This document shows, in pieces, positions 1 through 10,799 of a stretch of 64,000 nt of DNA. How positions within the stretch are numbered: the first letter of the stretch is position 1; every line of letters starts with the position of its first letter. Source of the stretch: Gordionus sp. m RMFG-2023 (taxonomy: Eukaryota > Nematomorpha > Gordioida > Chordodea > Parachordodidae); assembly GCF_954871325.1 (NCBI RefSeq), contig NC_088779.1, forward strand, positions 5,892,846-5,956,845, given 5' to 3'. The translations under genes were made by a program, and so were the position numbers. Below the pieces are notes generated by a model. That model was not told the DNA's origin. It searched no databases and saw only the letters and a list, made by a program, of their open reading frames with translations.

Positions 1-1039
1 AATTTTTTAGCAAAACCCCTCTCATCCAATTATTGTTAGAAATTTAAAATTTATTTGCAATCAGGGTCAACAGGGATTTTAACAGCCAGCATTCAGCTTT
101 CATTTGCCTTATATAGTTTAAATAAATAATTAAATTATGCTTGATTTACAATATATAACATGCTGCTGCTTGAATAAACGGAAGCAGTTGAATTTATTTA
201 TTCGAATTTTATTATAAAAAAAAATATTCGATGGGTTAATAGTTTTCACTTGTGAATATTTATAATTTTTCCTTTGCTGGTTTTTCATTTAAATAATCTG
301 ACTCATTCTTTTTAGTAATGACTAAAGACCTTAATGAAGAAAATAATGATTACCATATAATTAATTTTAATTTTAAAAGGGATCCTTATTATATATTTTT
401 TCCCATTCAAATATTTCTTTATTTAAGTAAATATAACTATATCTTAATTATTATTTCTTATTATATAAACAGTGAGGATCTTTAAAAGTAAATTTAAAAT
501 TCTCCTAATGATTAATACTATATATCTATATTTTTTTTAATTTTAAATTAAAAATCAGGGCGGCATTTTATATTTATTTGATTACACATAAGACTTCCAA
601 TTTTAAATTTACTTAATACATTATAAAACATGTTTGGTTATTAGAAAAACATTACCTCAAAGATGAAATTTGAAATCATTAGTTTAAAATTTATCATAAA
701 AGAACGATTGGAAATAATCCAAATATAGCGTAGAAAAAACCTCAATTTAATTACCTTTTTCAAATAGCTAAATCAAGATTTTAATTTAAAAAATATCCCC
801 TAAACCTCGAGATTTTGTAGAGCTCCAAACTTTTGTGCAATTAATAAGGCAATAAAAATTTGATTAATTACCGGATTGCAAGTCTTTGATGAAGATAAAA
901 TCTTACTTTTGGATTTTTTTTTTGATTTAAATTTGTTTGTCCAAATTTTTAGATTAGGTCTTGAGTTAGGACTGATTGTTACTAAATTATATTGATCAGA
1001 GATATCCACGTATTTATTATTTCAACATTGCTATAAATA
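1..1039. other. AT-rich DNA without recognisable gene
   Basis: No protein family, RNA gene or clear repeat is recognised here. A 69-codon open frame on the minus strand (800-1009) is rich in Lys, Ser and Asn, as expected for random AT-rich sequence. It lies just downstream of a decayed LINE 3' fragment, so it could be read-through of that fragment or chance. I would not annotate it as a gene. Confidence 0.5.
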
Positions 1040-1440
1040 CTAAATCTTTGTTTAAGGTTGATGAAGTCCAGAGGTCATGTAGAGCTTGCCATCATAACAA
1101 GATACCAATTTTATCACGTCTTCTATTGTGAGGAAACAAAGAATTAGGTTAATTCGTAGATGGATTCCCCACTGAAAAGGCACGCTTTATGGGTATTGAA
1201 TAGAGTGTGCCGGGAGCTCACTCGCTTTTTCTGATTCATTGAAGGCAATGCCTGTCCGAGTCTGCCTGTTTGTGACATTTGCCACATTTGTGCGAGATGA
1301 ACAGTTGAAATATAAACAAATAACTAGCACAAAACCTAATTCCCGATCAATGAACTCAAGACCTAGGTTTTTAAATGGAATTGCCTACAAAATTTTATTA
1401 CCAGAACAAAAGTAGAATGATCGACAGCTTGCAAGAATGT
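1040..1440 (-). pseudogene. Decayed LINE 3'-end fragment (C-terminal region of the reverse-transcriptase ORF)
   Basis: On the minus strand, pieces in different frames resemble the C-terminal region of the LINE family found at 8110-9580 and 62465-64000. In order they are a segment like AIPFKNLGLEFIDREL, a Cys/His-rich stretch (HKCGKCHKQADSDRHCL), a piece with IKRAF, and RRRDKIGILLW. This matches the usual order in such LINE ORFs: a conserved Leu-rich segment, a CxCG-type zinc-binding region, then an Arg/Asp-rich tail. The copy is heavily decayed by stops and frame changes. Weaker similarity may reach about 1700. The assignment rests on pattern order and comparison with the better copies here, not on a long alignment. 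Confidence 0.4.
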
Positions 1441-2443
1441 AAAGATAATCAATTGCAATCATAGACACATTCCAATCTTTCTGATTGGTTGAAGTGGAAA
1501 GGGGAGCGTCATGTGCATTTGTTATAAGCCATAATAAGTTTATCTATGAATTAGAATGAGGGGCAAAAATAGCAGTACTCGCAAGCCAGGAAGAGATAAA
1601 TACTCTTATCAATAAGGCTATTCCAACTATAATTAGATTGCTATATTGAAAGTGGATAGTTCTGGCTTGAAGCAATGGTCATTTAAACATAGATTGACAA
1701 TTTTTTGCCATTTCTTTTAATTTTAATTTATAAGTTTTGAGTTCCCCGCTAACAGCAGTAGGTTTAAAGACATAAAAATTTTGGAAAATTTTTTTTATTA
1801 GGAAATACGCCGTGTGGGCTGGTAGGGAATATAGTCCAATAAAGTTTTTTAAGATAATTAATTTTTTCTAAAATATTTTTGGCTCCTGTTACCACTCATA
1901 AGAAATTCGAAGTCGGAGATTTTATCTTGAATGATATTCCTAAAACTATAATTATTTACAAAGTCTGATTATAAGGGGAAGAATTTGGTTTTGTTTGACT
2001 GCAATGCATGATCTTTAGTGAACCCCTTATTATGTCGTCATCGATGCACTGAAGATCGAGTTTGTAGTTGCTTTTAATTTTTTTTAGTAATTCAATTAAA
2101 ATCTGAACAAAACAAAAGAACCTAGAGGATTAATATGTCATATGCCTTCAGCAGATATGATAGTTTTGTCCTGCCTAAAGTCTATTTTAATTAAATGTGC
2201 ATTCAAGTGAAAATTTTGCATATAAATGAGGTGCATGAACCGTAATTTACTGTACCTATGGATGCAATTTAGTTTTATTTTAAATTTGACAAATAAGCAG
2301 ATCAATATATATAGCAATATAGAAATATATAGGCCATATATCTTCAAAACCAGGATTTTTCGGATCTTCTTGAAAGAACTCTTTGTGTTTGTTTTTCTAG
2401 GAGTTATCGGTATGTGGTCCACTCAAATGGAGTAACAGGTGCG

Positions 2444-2567
2444 TAGTGTTGTTAAAGTAGCGTTCTACTTTTTCCAATAGGGGTAGCTTTAGCGCTCTAT
2501 TTTAAAAAAATAGCGATCGCGGTAGCTTGCTTCTAATTTTTTGAAAGTAGCGAAGTAGCATGCAGCT
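2444..2567. repeat. hAT-like element end with reiterated TAGC/GCTA motifs
   Basis: The segment starts TAGTGTTGTTAAAGTAGCG and then repeats short motifs such as GTAGC, TAGCG and CGCTCTA in both orientations (for example TAGCGCTCTA and AATAGCGATCGCGGTAGC). Terminal regions packed with short alternating GTAGC/GCTAC motifs are common in hAT elements. No partner end or target duplication was found nearby. A similar motif-rich patch lies at 17441-17570, too far away to be assumed part of the same copy. Confidence 0.3.
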
Positions 2568-3125
2568 AATTTCAATTTTATATAATAAATGTTATTAATA
2601 CTATTAAATTATTTAAAAATATTTATAATTAATTCTAAAATCATAATTTTTGTTAATTTTTGAAGTCTAGATCTATATTTAAAAATCTGTAATAAAATCT
2701 ATTTTCAAAATAATCTAAATAAAATGTCGACAATAGGATAGTTGAAGGTCCAAAAATAGATGGATTAAATGATAGGAGATAGTTTGTTTAAACCTAACGA
2801 AGGATGGGATATGGGGATATTTGAGGGAAAAGATTTTGATTAAATTATATTTATAGATAAAGAGAATGTTTATTTATTTATTTCTCAAAGTACGATTCGA
2901 ATTTAACCTGCTGCACGAATTTCAGTTTCTATATAATAGTTAATAAAAAGGCAAAATTTTACTTTTTTATTAACGATCAAAAGATGACTAATTAAAATTA
3001 CACAAGACAATTTAGGCAAAAATAACCTACTTTGTTTGTAAATTTGAGAAAAATCTAAGACCTGTTTAGGAAACTGCTATAAAAAACAATTTAATATTAT
3101 GGCCTAATAGTGCTGAAGAGAAGGG
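2568..3125. other. AT-rich DNA, nothing recognised
   Basis: I see no open frame of useful length, RNA gene or repeat here. The stretch separates the hAT-like end from the first LTR-like repeat. Confidence 0.4.
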
Positions 3126-3407
3126 TGGCGTGCTTACAAAATATATTTTATTATTATTATTTTAACTATTAACTATCTTTTAAAAACAATTATATCCTTT
3201 TTATATATTTTTATATACTAAAATTAGAACAATATTAAAAAGATTAAGTTATAAAAATAAAAGGTAAAACTAAAATAAAAATATAATTTGAATCAACAGA
3301 ATTAAATAAATGCGCGATTTGAATAAACAGAATTAAATGAATGTGCGTTAAAATTACTATTCAATAACCATATAATATTTTAATTTATTAATTCCAATAA
3401 TGTAACA
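3126..3407 (+). repeat. 5' LTR-like direct repeat
   Basis: First member of the direct-repeat pair bounding the LTR-type fossil. It starts TGGCGTGCTTACAAAATA and ends CCAATAATGTAACA. The body is AT-rich with a short duplicated motif (GAATAAACAGAATTAAATG) near its 3' half. Confidence 0.5.
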
Positions 3408-4215
3408 TTCTCCCTCTTCTAAAAAACCTTCCTATAATTTCATCTAAGAAGTCATGGATAGTTTGTTGTCCAAGTGGTTAATCGTTTTGATCATCAAGTT
3501 TCTTTCATAAGTCATTGTAATCGTTGGTTTATATAAATCATAAGCTTGATATCCTTATCGCAAGTTGTCTCCATAAATCATAATTTTGTCATATAGCTTG
3601 CTTCTCATACTTAGTCATTATTATTATCAATTTTCAAAATCGTTATTATCATTAAGTTCTGAATAATCAAGTTGGATTTAAAAATAAGTGAAGAATGATA
3701 AATCAATAAGATTGTTATATAATATTTTTAGCGTTTTAATTTTTCGCGTTTTAGTGTCCACCTTATTTTTCCGCGTTTTAGTGTTTAATTAATTTTTGCG
3801 TTTTAGTATTTAATTTATTTTTATTTATATATTAATATTTACAATCCACGAGGTTAAAATATGCAAATAAAATATTATTCACATTTCCCTCTTAAAAAAT
3901 TTAAATTTTACATTCTAGTTTTAATTCAAAAAGTGTTTTTTTTAATAATAATTCTTCATAAGATAATTTTTAGAAAATGATCTCCACATCACATCATTTA
4001 AATATTTATCAAATGAAGATGTTACATCTTTAAATTTTAAAAACTTTTTTATTACATTAAATATTACTTTTATATTATTATAATTTTTTAAATCAATCAT
4101 GATTTTAATCTTTTAATTCATATGTTTCAATTACATTTTAATATAGACTTAAAATTAAAGTTTTATTTTCTTGTTTTATATTTTTAATGGTTTAACTTTA
4201 ATATTTTTAATTATA

Positions 4216-4467
4216 TCTAAGAATTCATCTTAATTTAGTTAATTTCCACAATTGGTCATAACATCAAAAATATGAAAAATATCAATAGGCATTTCAATAA
4301 GAATTTATCTTTAGGTTTAGTTAATTTCACAATTGGTCATAATATCAAAAATATGAAAAATATCAATAGGCTTTTACTAAGAATTCATCTTTACGTTTAG
4401 TTAATTTACAACAATTGGTCATCATTCAAGAAATCAAAAAATATCAATAGGCACTTCACTAAGAAAT
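4216..4467 (+). repeat. Tandem repeat, about 82 bp x 3
   Basis: Three consecutive units share GAATTCATCTTTA, TTTAGTTAATTT, CAATTGGTCAT and AATATCAATAGGC in the same order. The array lies in the internal region of the LTR-type fossil. Further shorter units carrying TTGGTCATC continue irregularly to about 4900. Confidence 0.75.
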
Positions 4468-4930
4468 TGATTAAGTAAATAATTTTTTTAAGGCTTTTTA
4501 TGTATTCAAATATGTTCAAGTTATTTTAATAAGTTGATTTATAACATGCCTTTATCTCGGCATAAAATCTTAATTTATAATAACTTTTCTTCTTACGTGG
4601 ATTTAGAATTATTAGTAAATCATCATTGGTTACACTATATAGAATTCATAGCCTAACGTCCAACTTCCATATTGGTTTTTCTAGGACGTCACATTAGTAG
4701 GTGTTGGTCATCATATTGCAGTCCACCACCCAGAGCCAGGACACTATGAAGAAAGAAGCTTTTGGCGTGAAAGAACATGCTAGGGTTTGGTTCTTGGTCA
4801 TCTCTATAGATTAGGCGTTGGTCAATAGATTGCATTGGTCATCTCAATAGATTAGGCATTAGTCATCTCATAAATTAGGTAGTCATCTCATTCTAGTCTA
4901 CTACCCAGAGCTGGGACACCATGAAGAGAG

Positions 4931-5254
4931 TGGTGCAGGCCTACAAAATATAATATATTATTATTTTAACTATTAACTATCTTTTAAACAATTATATCCT
5001 TTATATATATTTTTACAAACTAAAATTAGAATAAAATATTAAAAAGGTTAAGTTATAAAAATGAAAGGTAAAACTAAAATAAAAATATAATTTGAATAAA
5101 CAGAATTAAATGGATGCGCGATTTGAATAAACAGAATTAAATGGATGCGCGATTTGAATAAACAGAATTAAATGAATGTGCGTTACATAAATTAAAACAT
5201 ATTACCATTCATTAACCAAAATATATAAATTTATTAATTTCCAATAATGTAACA
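4931..5254 (+). repeat. 3' LTR-like direct repeat
   Basis: Second member of the direct-repeat pair. It starts TGGTGCAGGCCTACAAAATA and ends CCAATAATGTAACA. Its last base abuts the first base of the terminal inverted repeat of the neighbouring PIF/Harbinger-like element at 5255. Confidence 0.5.
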
Positions 5255-5434
5255 AGTGCACACAAATTGAGTGAAGCAACGCTCCTTTTTAAAATCTAAT
5301 AAAGCATTTAAAATAGTATTGTGCAAATTGTTTTTTAGGGCAAGCGTTAAAAATAGGCAATCTTGTTTAATTTTTATTGTGCTTTTTTATTTTTGAGGGA
5401 AAATTTAAATGATACAAAATTGTATGTATAAATT

Positions 5435-5610
5435 TTTCTCATATATTAATTGATATTATAACATTTAGAATATATAAATTGATATTTATATAATTTTAGA
5501 ATATATTAATTGATATTATAACATTTAGAATGTATAAATTGATATTTATATAATTTTCGAATATATTAAATGATATTTTATATAACATTCATTTATATTT
5601 ATAGAATTTT
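5435..5610. repeat. Tandem repeat, about 66 bp x 2.5
   Basis: Two and a half copies of a unit containing TTGATATTATAACATTTAGAA followed by TATAAATTGATATTTATAT. The array is in the non-coding part of the PIF/Harbinger-like element, downstream of its transposase. Confidence 0.7.
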
Positions 5611-5965
5611 AGAATATATAATTAAAAAATTTTTATAGCATTATTTGTTAATCTATTTATTTTTATATAATAGGTATCTTATTCAATTTAAAGTGAATAT
5701 ATATAAATAAACAAACTTTTATATATTTAAATGTTATATATTAAGGTAGGATAAATAAATAAATTTACAAATGTGTGTAGATTTTTTTAAATAATATACA
5801 TATAAAAATCTTTGAATAAATTTCTGATATTTTTTGCTTCATTATATGATGCAATGCTATCCCTCATAATAGATATAGGTCTTACAGCCAAGTTTGTGAT
5901 ATCTGTGAATATATTTTTTAAAATAACAAAATATAGATCAAATAAATATTTAGATATTTAAATAC

Positions 5966-6680
5966 CTATCTCATCAACATCATCAGGTATGCCCCCCATG
6001 TATATAATAATGTTTTGTAGTAAACAAATAGTCTTGACTATAATTTCTACATGAGATATCCCAATTTCCATTGGCCTATTAAGAATTTAGAATTTCCTAG
6101 CAATCCCTCCAAAACTTCTTTCCACACTTACCCTTGCATGTGATAACCTATTAAATTTCATCTTCTCTAATGTCAATAAGGTTTCATTAAATAGCTTGAC
6201 AATGGAAATGCATTATCTGCATCTGCTACCATAACATAGGATATATCCTCATTTGACCCTGGAAATGGCTTGAGAGGTGGAATGTCAGGTGTATGAATAA
6301 CAATTTCTATATAATAATTATTGTAGATTTAATTTAATTGAAAATTAATATCAGTAAATTATTATACCTATTTACAGGGAGCTATTTTTAAACACACCAC
6401 CATCACTTTCCCATAAGCCCCTACATCAATATATATAAATTACCTATTGTAGTCAGTTAATGCTAACAATACAATAGAAAATCTCTGCTTGTAACAAAAA
6501 TGAAGTGACCCAGTATTTTTGGGACATTTTATATATATGTGTTTCCCATCCAAGGCCCCAAAATAATTTGGAATGAATAATGAACTCTTGGGAAATCTAA
6601 CAAAATATATAATATGTAATCATTCTAATTACCCCAATCCTTTTTTGTAGGTTTGAGCATGTACTTCTCTGCAGCAGCAC
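5966..6680 (-). pseudogene. PIF/Harbinger DDE transposase remnant
   Basis: Minus-strand reading gives, in order, KPTKKDW; FGALDGKHIYIKCP with the first catalytic Asp; SIVLLAL; FIYIDVGAYGKV, covering the second acidic region; then after a likely intron (GTAAAT donor near 6375, TATAG acceptor near 6303) PLKPFPGSNED, FPLSSYLMKPY and MKFNRLSHARVSVERSFG. This is the block order of the DDE_Tnp_4-type (PIF/Harbinger) transposase. The N-terminal third is missing or unrecognisable, and the blocks sit in more than one frame with stops, so the gene is dead. Family assignment is firm. Exact limits are not. Confidence 0.8.
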
Positions 6681-6840
6681 TCCATATAATAATTTACTTA
6701 AAATATATCCATATTTTAATAAAAATAAAATCACGATTTAATTTTAAACAAAGAAAAAACGTACTGCTTTCAATTTAAACACAGATGCAGTACGTTAAAA
6801 AACGTACTCAAACGCAAACGCTCAATTTGTGCGCACTATA

Positions 6841-7012
6841 AAAAACTTAGGCTATGATGTTCCAGACTTTAAGTCTCCCTTACTCTTTGGCACAGGTCTC
6901 ATTCCTAACAATAGGCTATTATAAACTCAGCATTTAGACCACTTATCGCCAAAATGATTTCTTCAAAAATGAGCCTATTTGAACTTTTTGTGTGAGGGTG
7001 GTTATAACTCCA
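6841..7012 (+). pseudogene. LINE reverse-transcriptase fragment, plus strand
   Basis: The plus strand reads GYDVPDFKSPLLFGTGLIPNN, matching NGDVPSFNTPLLFGARLIAL in the better LINE copy at 63510. It continues to a GGY segment matching the GGCEAAV block, with part of the RT missing. The same DNA recurs inverted at 9181-9364 within a longer fragment of the same LINE family. The two copies are very similar by eye, more so than either is to the copy at 62.5-64 kb. The fragment stops at about 7012 in unrecognisable AT-rich DNA. Confidence 0.6.
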
Positions 7013-7307
7013 ACTACTTCCAAAACTGATTTACTTTTCTTAATCAATAACAAATTAAGATATAAATGTCCAACAATAAACTTAGAGTGGCTTCTTAATA
7101 TTTTATTGTTTACGAAAGTATACTTTAATAGCTTAAGGCTTATGGTAATATCACAAATACGAACTTGGTGAGGGTAGTAAATGTGAACTTATGCAAGTTA
7201 AGTATTAAAAAGTATTATATATATTTTAGTTATTTATTATTTACTGGTGACAATTTATTTTAAATGGATAAAAGATATTACATATCATATTAATATGATA
7301 TACATAT

Positions 7308-7798
7308 TAGAGATCTGCATAGTTAGGCCCTGCCCGTACCCGGCCCGAGTCCTGCCCGGCCCAAATGGGCTTCGAGCCGGGCTTGGGCCTAATTTTATTT
7401 AATATAATCGGGTTCGGGCCGGGCCGGGCCGGACTTAACATTTAAAAAAAAATTCGGGCCGGGTCGGGTTGGACTTTGGATTTTTTTTTTATATATATCT
7501 AAATTTATCAATTTTATATTGAATATTTTATGTAAAATAAAAATATTTGATTTTATTTATTGAAACTAAACGACACATAACATATGTCTTTTATTTTGAG
7601 TAATTATAAAAATTAATTTCCATATTTAAATAAATTCGAGGCGGGCCGGGCCGGGTCGGTAAATTTTTAAAAAAAAATCGGGTTCGCGCCGGGCCTGCAA
7701 AACTTTTTTAAAAAATTTCGGGTTCGGGCCGGCAAAACTTTTTAAAAAAATTTCGGGCCGGGCCGGGCTTGGAAAAGTAGGCCCGATGCAGATCACTA
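7308..7798. mobile_element. Non-autonomous hAT-like MITE with GC-rich ends (copy 1)
   Basis: The element starts TAGAGATCTGCAT and ends ATGCAGATCACTA, an inverted terminal pair. Both ends carry about 150 bp of reiterated GGCCCG/CGGGCC motifs, and the 150-bp core is AT-rich. It is homologous over its length to the inverted copy at 24390-24789, including core motifs such as ACATATGTCTTTTA. There is no coding capacity. An 8-bp target duplication is not preserved here but nearly so in copy 2, which supports hAT-type mobilisation. The GC-rich arms could form strong secondary structure. Confidence 0.75.
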
Positions 7799-8109
7799 AT
7801 ATGTTATAAAATATATTGGATTGAAATTGAATTTATATAATTAATTTTTTTATTATATTTTAATAAGTTTATTTATTGTTACAATTTAAGACTAAATCAT
7901 TATGTAAAAACTTATATTTGTTTTTATTACCACGGATAGTATTATTTAAGGCGTTATTGATGTCAATTTGAAGTTTTAAGATCGTATAGTTTAATGAAAT
8001 TGTTTCTCCTAAAAAAGGAATTGAACAGACACAAAGTCTAGTATGGTTTTTATAAAATCAATTATTAAAAACTGTTGTTTAAAATGTTATAAATAAATCA
8101 TAAAAAATT

Positions 8110-9580
8110 ATTGCAACTAAATTTAAGATACGATTCTTTAGCAAGAAAATATGTAATTAATACATCATTCTTCAAAATTAAAAAATGCCTTAGGATAGAT
8201 AGACCTGGGCTTGAAGGCACTTTGAATAATGGAATTGCATTGATTGTATCTATACGTCTTTTGTATGAACAGTTGTGCAGTTATGCCATCTCTAGAAGAT
8301 AATGGGAACATAATAAGCATTCCAAAGATGCGGTTTAGTAATTGAGCATTTAAAACGGATACCAATGGCATGTGTAAGCTCATTTTTGGTGAGTTGCAAT
8401 TGAGGATTAAGTGAAGGAATAACTTCGAGAAAATCCTGCCGTGAGCCAATTAGCAGTGTTAAAAAAAAGAGCGATAGAGGGGTTGCATGCTTGATAGTAG
8501 AGTTTCTACGCAAGTAACGATCGGCATGCCCCATTCCTTTTTGCAAGTGGTAGATAAAGAGGTGTCATCATGAGTACAAGATAATAATAAAACCAGCATA
8601 TTACGAATTATCCATAAGAGAATGAGTGATAACAATGTTATACTGCTAAATTTTTTGGGGAAAAAACTTAGGGCCTGAGTAATTCTTCCAAACTAGATTT
8701 AATAGCTATGATAAGTGCCTTGATTCCGATTTATATGCATTTAAATAGGATATAAAAGCAGGTAGACTTAAGTGCGTAAAGGAAAATCAGTATAGTAAAT
8801 AGTTTTTCAAAAGGAAAAATAATTATTGCAAAGATTTGAATGCATATTAATAGCATTATCGACTTATTATACCAATTGATGTACCAGACATGGAAAGAAA
8901 AGGAGCAAAAGGCATTGATTGCCTTGAACATATAGCTGATTCCAGGACAAAATAGTAATGGTCTAAGAAGATCACTCTGTTGTATTCTTTCTATGGATAG
9001 AATTTTATGAGAATCAATTGGAAGTATTGATAGCTAGAATGGAAAACTTTGCAATAGCGGAAAATTTAAAGAATTTAAGAAAGAATTTTGAGACATGGAA
9101 TTAAAAGCTATGGAAATCTATCTTAATAAAAAGTTTATTTGTGAGATCATTTTTTAAATGAATACGAGTTAGCTGTACGTTTGAGTTATAACCACCCTCA
9201 CATAAAAAGTTCTAACGGACTCATTTTTAAAGAAATCATATTGGCGATAAGTGGTCTAAATGCTGAGTTTATAATAGCCTAATAGCATTGTTGGGAATTA
9301 GACCTGTGCCAAAGAATAAGGGAGACTTAAAGTCTGGAACATCATAGCCTGAGTTTTTTTGTAGAAGCTAGTAAGAAAGGATAGGATTAAAAATTTGGCG
9401 CCTATTAATGGAGAAATGTCTTTTAGAAACGAAGAACGAATTTCGTCTTTACCGTGGTCGATTCCCGATATATGGGTGAAATAGATCTGAGCATTCCTTT
9501 CACAATTTGATTTTAGATATTTTTGGCCATTAGAACCAACTTTAGGAATTTGAGTACACAATAGACCTTGGAATATCATG
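8110..9580 (-). pseudogene. LINE fragment: RT domain through C-terminal region, decayed
   Basis: Read on the minus strand from 9580, the pieces come in the LINE order: GIDHGKDEIRSSFLKDISP (compare HGLDGIRPIFLQDITSP in the copy at 63.4 kb); DVPDFKSPLLFGTGLIP; GGYNSNVQLTRIHLKND and LFIKIDFHSF (compare GGCEAAVHLTRIHLENN and LVKIDFSNAY); FHVWYIN at the RT active-site region; then IGSRQDFLEVIPSL and LTKNELTHAIGIRFK in the C-terminal region. Stops and frame changes are frequent. No polyA tail or target duplication was made out. Similarity to the copy at 62.5-64 kb shows one LINE family has inserted here repeatedly. Confidence 0.75.
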
Positions 9581-9684
9581 GAATAAGGTGAGAACAGGTA
9601 TGGAATTATAATATTGTTGTTATCAGTATATCTTTTTTATATTTCTAATATATGAAACGATAAGCAACTAATTCATTAAAAAAA

Positions 9685-9835
9685 TATAAACTCATTATAA
9701 AAACGAAGATGAGATACAAGTTTCCAAAAAACATGAATAATTATACACTAAAAGGTAATATGTATTTGCTTTAAAAAATTAAATTCTTTGGTAAATGTTA
9801 GAATCTTATTTTGCCGCCTATATTTTATAAAATTT
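9685..9835 (+). repeat. Short dispersed repeat, copy 1 of 3
   Basis: Shares a run of motifs with 24905-25035 and 32290-32440: TATAAAAACG, ACAAGTTTCCAAAAAACATG, CTTTAAAAAATTA and ATTCTTTGGT. The three copies are in the same orientation and diverged. No terminal inverted repeat or tail was recognised, so the class (SINE, MITE or transposon end) is unknown. Confidence 0.5.
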
Positions 9836-10098
9836 CACTTGACATATGTCCAAGGGAAGAGATAAAGATTGGTAAAAAAAAATTTGTTAATTTCATATTT
9901 AATTGTTTTTTTTCTCGGCCATATCAATCGCAAATTAAAGATTTATTTAAAGACCAAGGCACAGAAGTTAAGCTATCTGATCTTAGGCCATCATCTAATG
10001 ATAAATTAGTAGGCTTCAAGATGTTTGATATTAAGGCCCTCGTAAGAGAACGGCTAATAACTAAATTAATAATTGCGTGCCTTGCATGTCTGCCTTAA
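9811..10098 (+). CDS. Unassigned 95-codon open frame
   Basis: This open frame is less biased toward Ile/Asn/Lys than random AT-rich DNA. It includes SRPYQSQIKDLF and TEVKLSDLRPSSND, which read like genuine protein sequence. I recognise no family. Its first part overlaps the short dispersed repeat ending near 9835. It may be a fragment of an old element or a chance frame. No start context, splice sites or neighbouring exon support it. Confidence 0.15.
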   Translation: MPPIFYKISLDICPREEIKIGKKKFVNFIFNCFFSRPYQSQIKDLFKDQGTEVKLSDLRPSSNDKLVGFKMFDIKALVRERLITKLIIACLACLP

Positions 10099-10555
10099 CT
10101 ATATACAATTAAAACCATGTCTCCCATTTTACATTTTATCCATGTATGTGGTTGAACTATTACATTTAATTCAATAACCTATGGCAACTTTTTATTGTTC
10201 ATCTGATAAATTACCTAGGTTATCGGAAATGCTTCTAACCATACGCCTTTTAGTATCAAAGCTTAGTTGATATGTTTGGACCATTTTTGAAGTGTCAGGT
10301 TTTATGTGTTTAAAGATTATCTTAATTAGATTCCTAAAAAAAGACTCTTTGTAATAGGCCAGACCCCACCATCAGTTTAGATAATTCAATCTTGAGCCAA
10401 AAAGGATTTGGTAAACTTGACTAGGTAAATCTTTGTTCAATATATTTTTACTAATTATTAACTATAAATTTAAAAATGAATTTTAAATAATATTTTTAGG
10501 GTTAATTAAAAATTGGAAATAAGTAGGGCAAAACCGTCAATTCCCCTTGCTGAGT
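10099..10555. other. AT-rich DNA, nothing recognised
   Basis: No repeats, RNA genes or protein similarity could be made out in this stretch. Confidence 0.4.
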
Positions 10556-10560
10556 TTTTA

Positions 10561-10794
10561 TTAAAATAAAACTGTTTTAATAAGTTCTTCCTTCCCTATT
10601 TCGATTAAATTGGATTTTATACGAATGGGAAAATCCTCAGCAAAAGCCTGAGGAAGCAATTCTTTTAATAGAATGAAAATATGTTCAATGAGGCCAATTT
10701 TTATTAGGTGAAGCCAATTTATGAGCTTCACACACGTCCCATTGGTCTTTTTTTGAGTGGGCAAAATCAGAAGTAGCCATAACATCAGATACAT
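10561..10794 (-). pseudogene. Unassigned protein-like remnant
   Basis: A 77-codon minus-strand frame contains IEHIFILLKELLPQAFAEDF and RIKSNLIEIGKEEL. Just upstream in another frame is SDFAHSKKDQWDVCEAHKL, which continues the same protein-like composition. Together they suggest a real but frame-broken coding fragment, perhaps transposon-derived. I cannot assign it to a family. Confidence 0.25.
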
Positions 10795-10799
10795 AATTT

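Larger units (their letters stand above)
3126..5254 (+). mobile_element. Old LTR-type element, non-coding (TRIM/LARD-like fossil)
   Basis: Two direct repeats, 3126-3407 (about 282 bp) and 4931-5254 (about 324 bp), flank roughly 1.5 kb of internal DNA. Both repeats begin with TGG, share a long AT-rich body and end in AATAATGTAACA, so they have the TG...CA ends usual for LTRs. They differ in the number of a short internal repeat containing ATGCGCGATTT and are clearly diverged, so the element is old. The internal part shows no recognisable gag or pol and contains local tandem repeats (about 4216-4467), so it looks non-autonomous. Orientation, primer-binding site and target duplications are not clear. 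A non-LTR repeat with duplicated ends remains possible. Confidence 0.5.
5255..6837 (-). mobile_element. PIF/Harbinger-like DNA transposon, decayed
   Basis: The ends are a 17-bp imperfect inverted repeat: AGTGCACACAAATTGAG at 5255-5271, and its counterpart at 6821-6837, whose reverse complement is AGTGCGCACAAATTGAG (16 of 17 match). Between them, on the minus strand, is a broken PIF-type DDE transposase. The element is about 1.58 kb, short for an autonomous Harbinger, and no second (Myb/SANT) gene is seen. The expected 3-bp TWA target duplication is not evident. The left end abuts the LTR-type fossil and the right end abuts a LINE fragment. Confidence 0.7.

Noticed and set aside
7300-7806. 8-bp target duplication for MITE copy 1
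   Set aside because: The octamers outside the TAG...CTA ends (ATACATAT and ATATGTTA) do not match. Only copy 2 supports the duplication.
6841-9364. The inverted pair 6841-7012 / 9181-9364 as terminal inverted repeats of a 2.5-kb DNA transposon
   Set aside because: Both arms translate into a LINE reverse-transcriptase block, and the right arm lies inside a longer LINE fragment. The pair is two LINE pieces in opposite orientation, not transposon ends.
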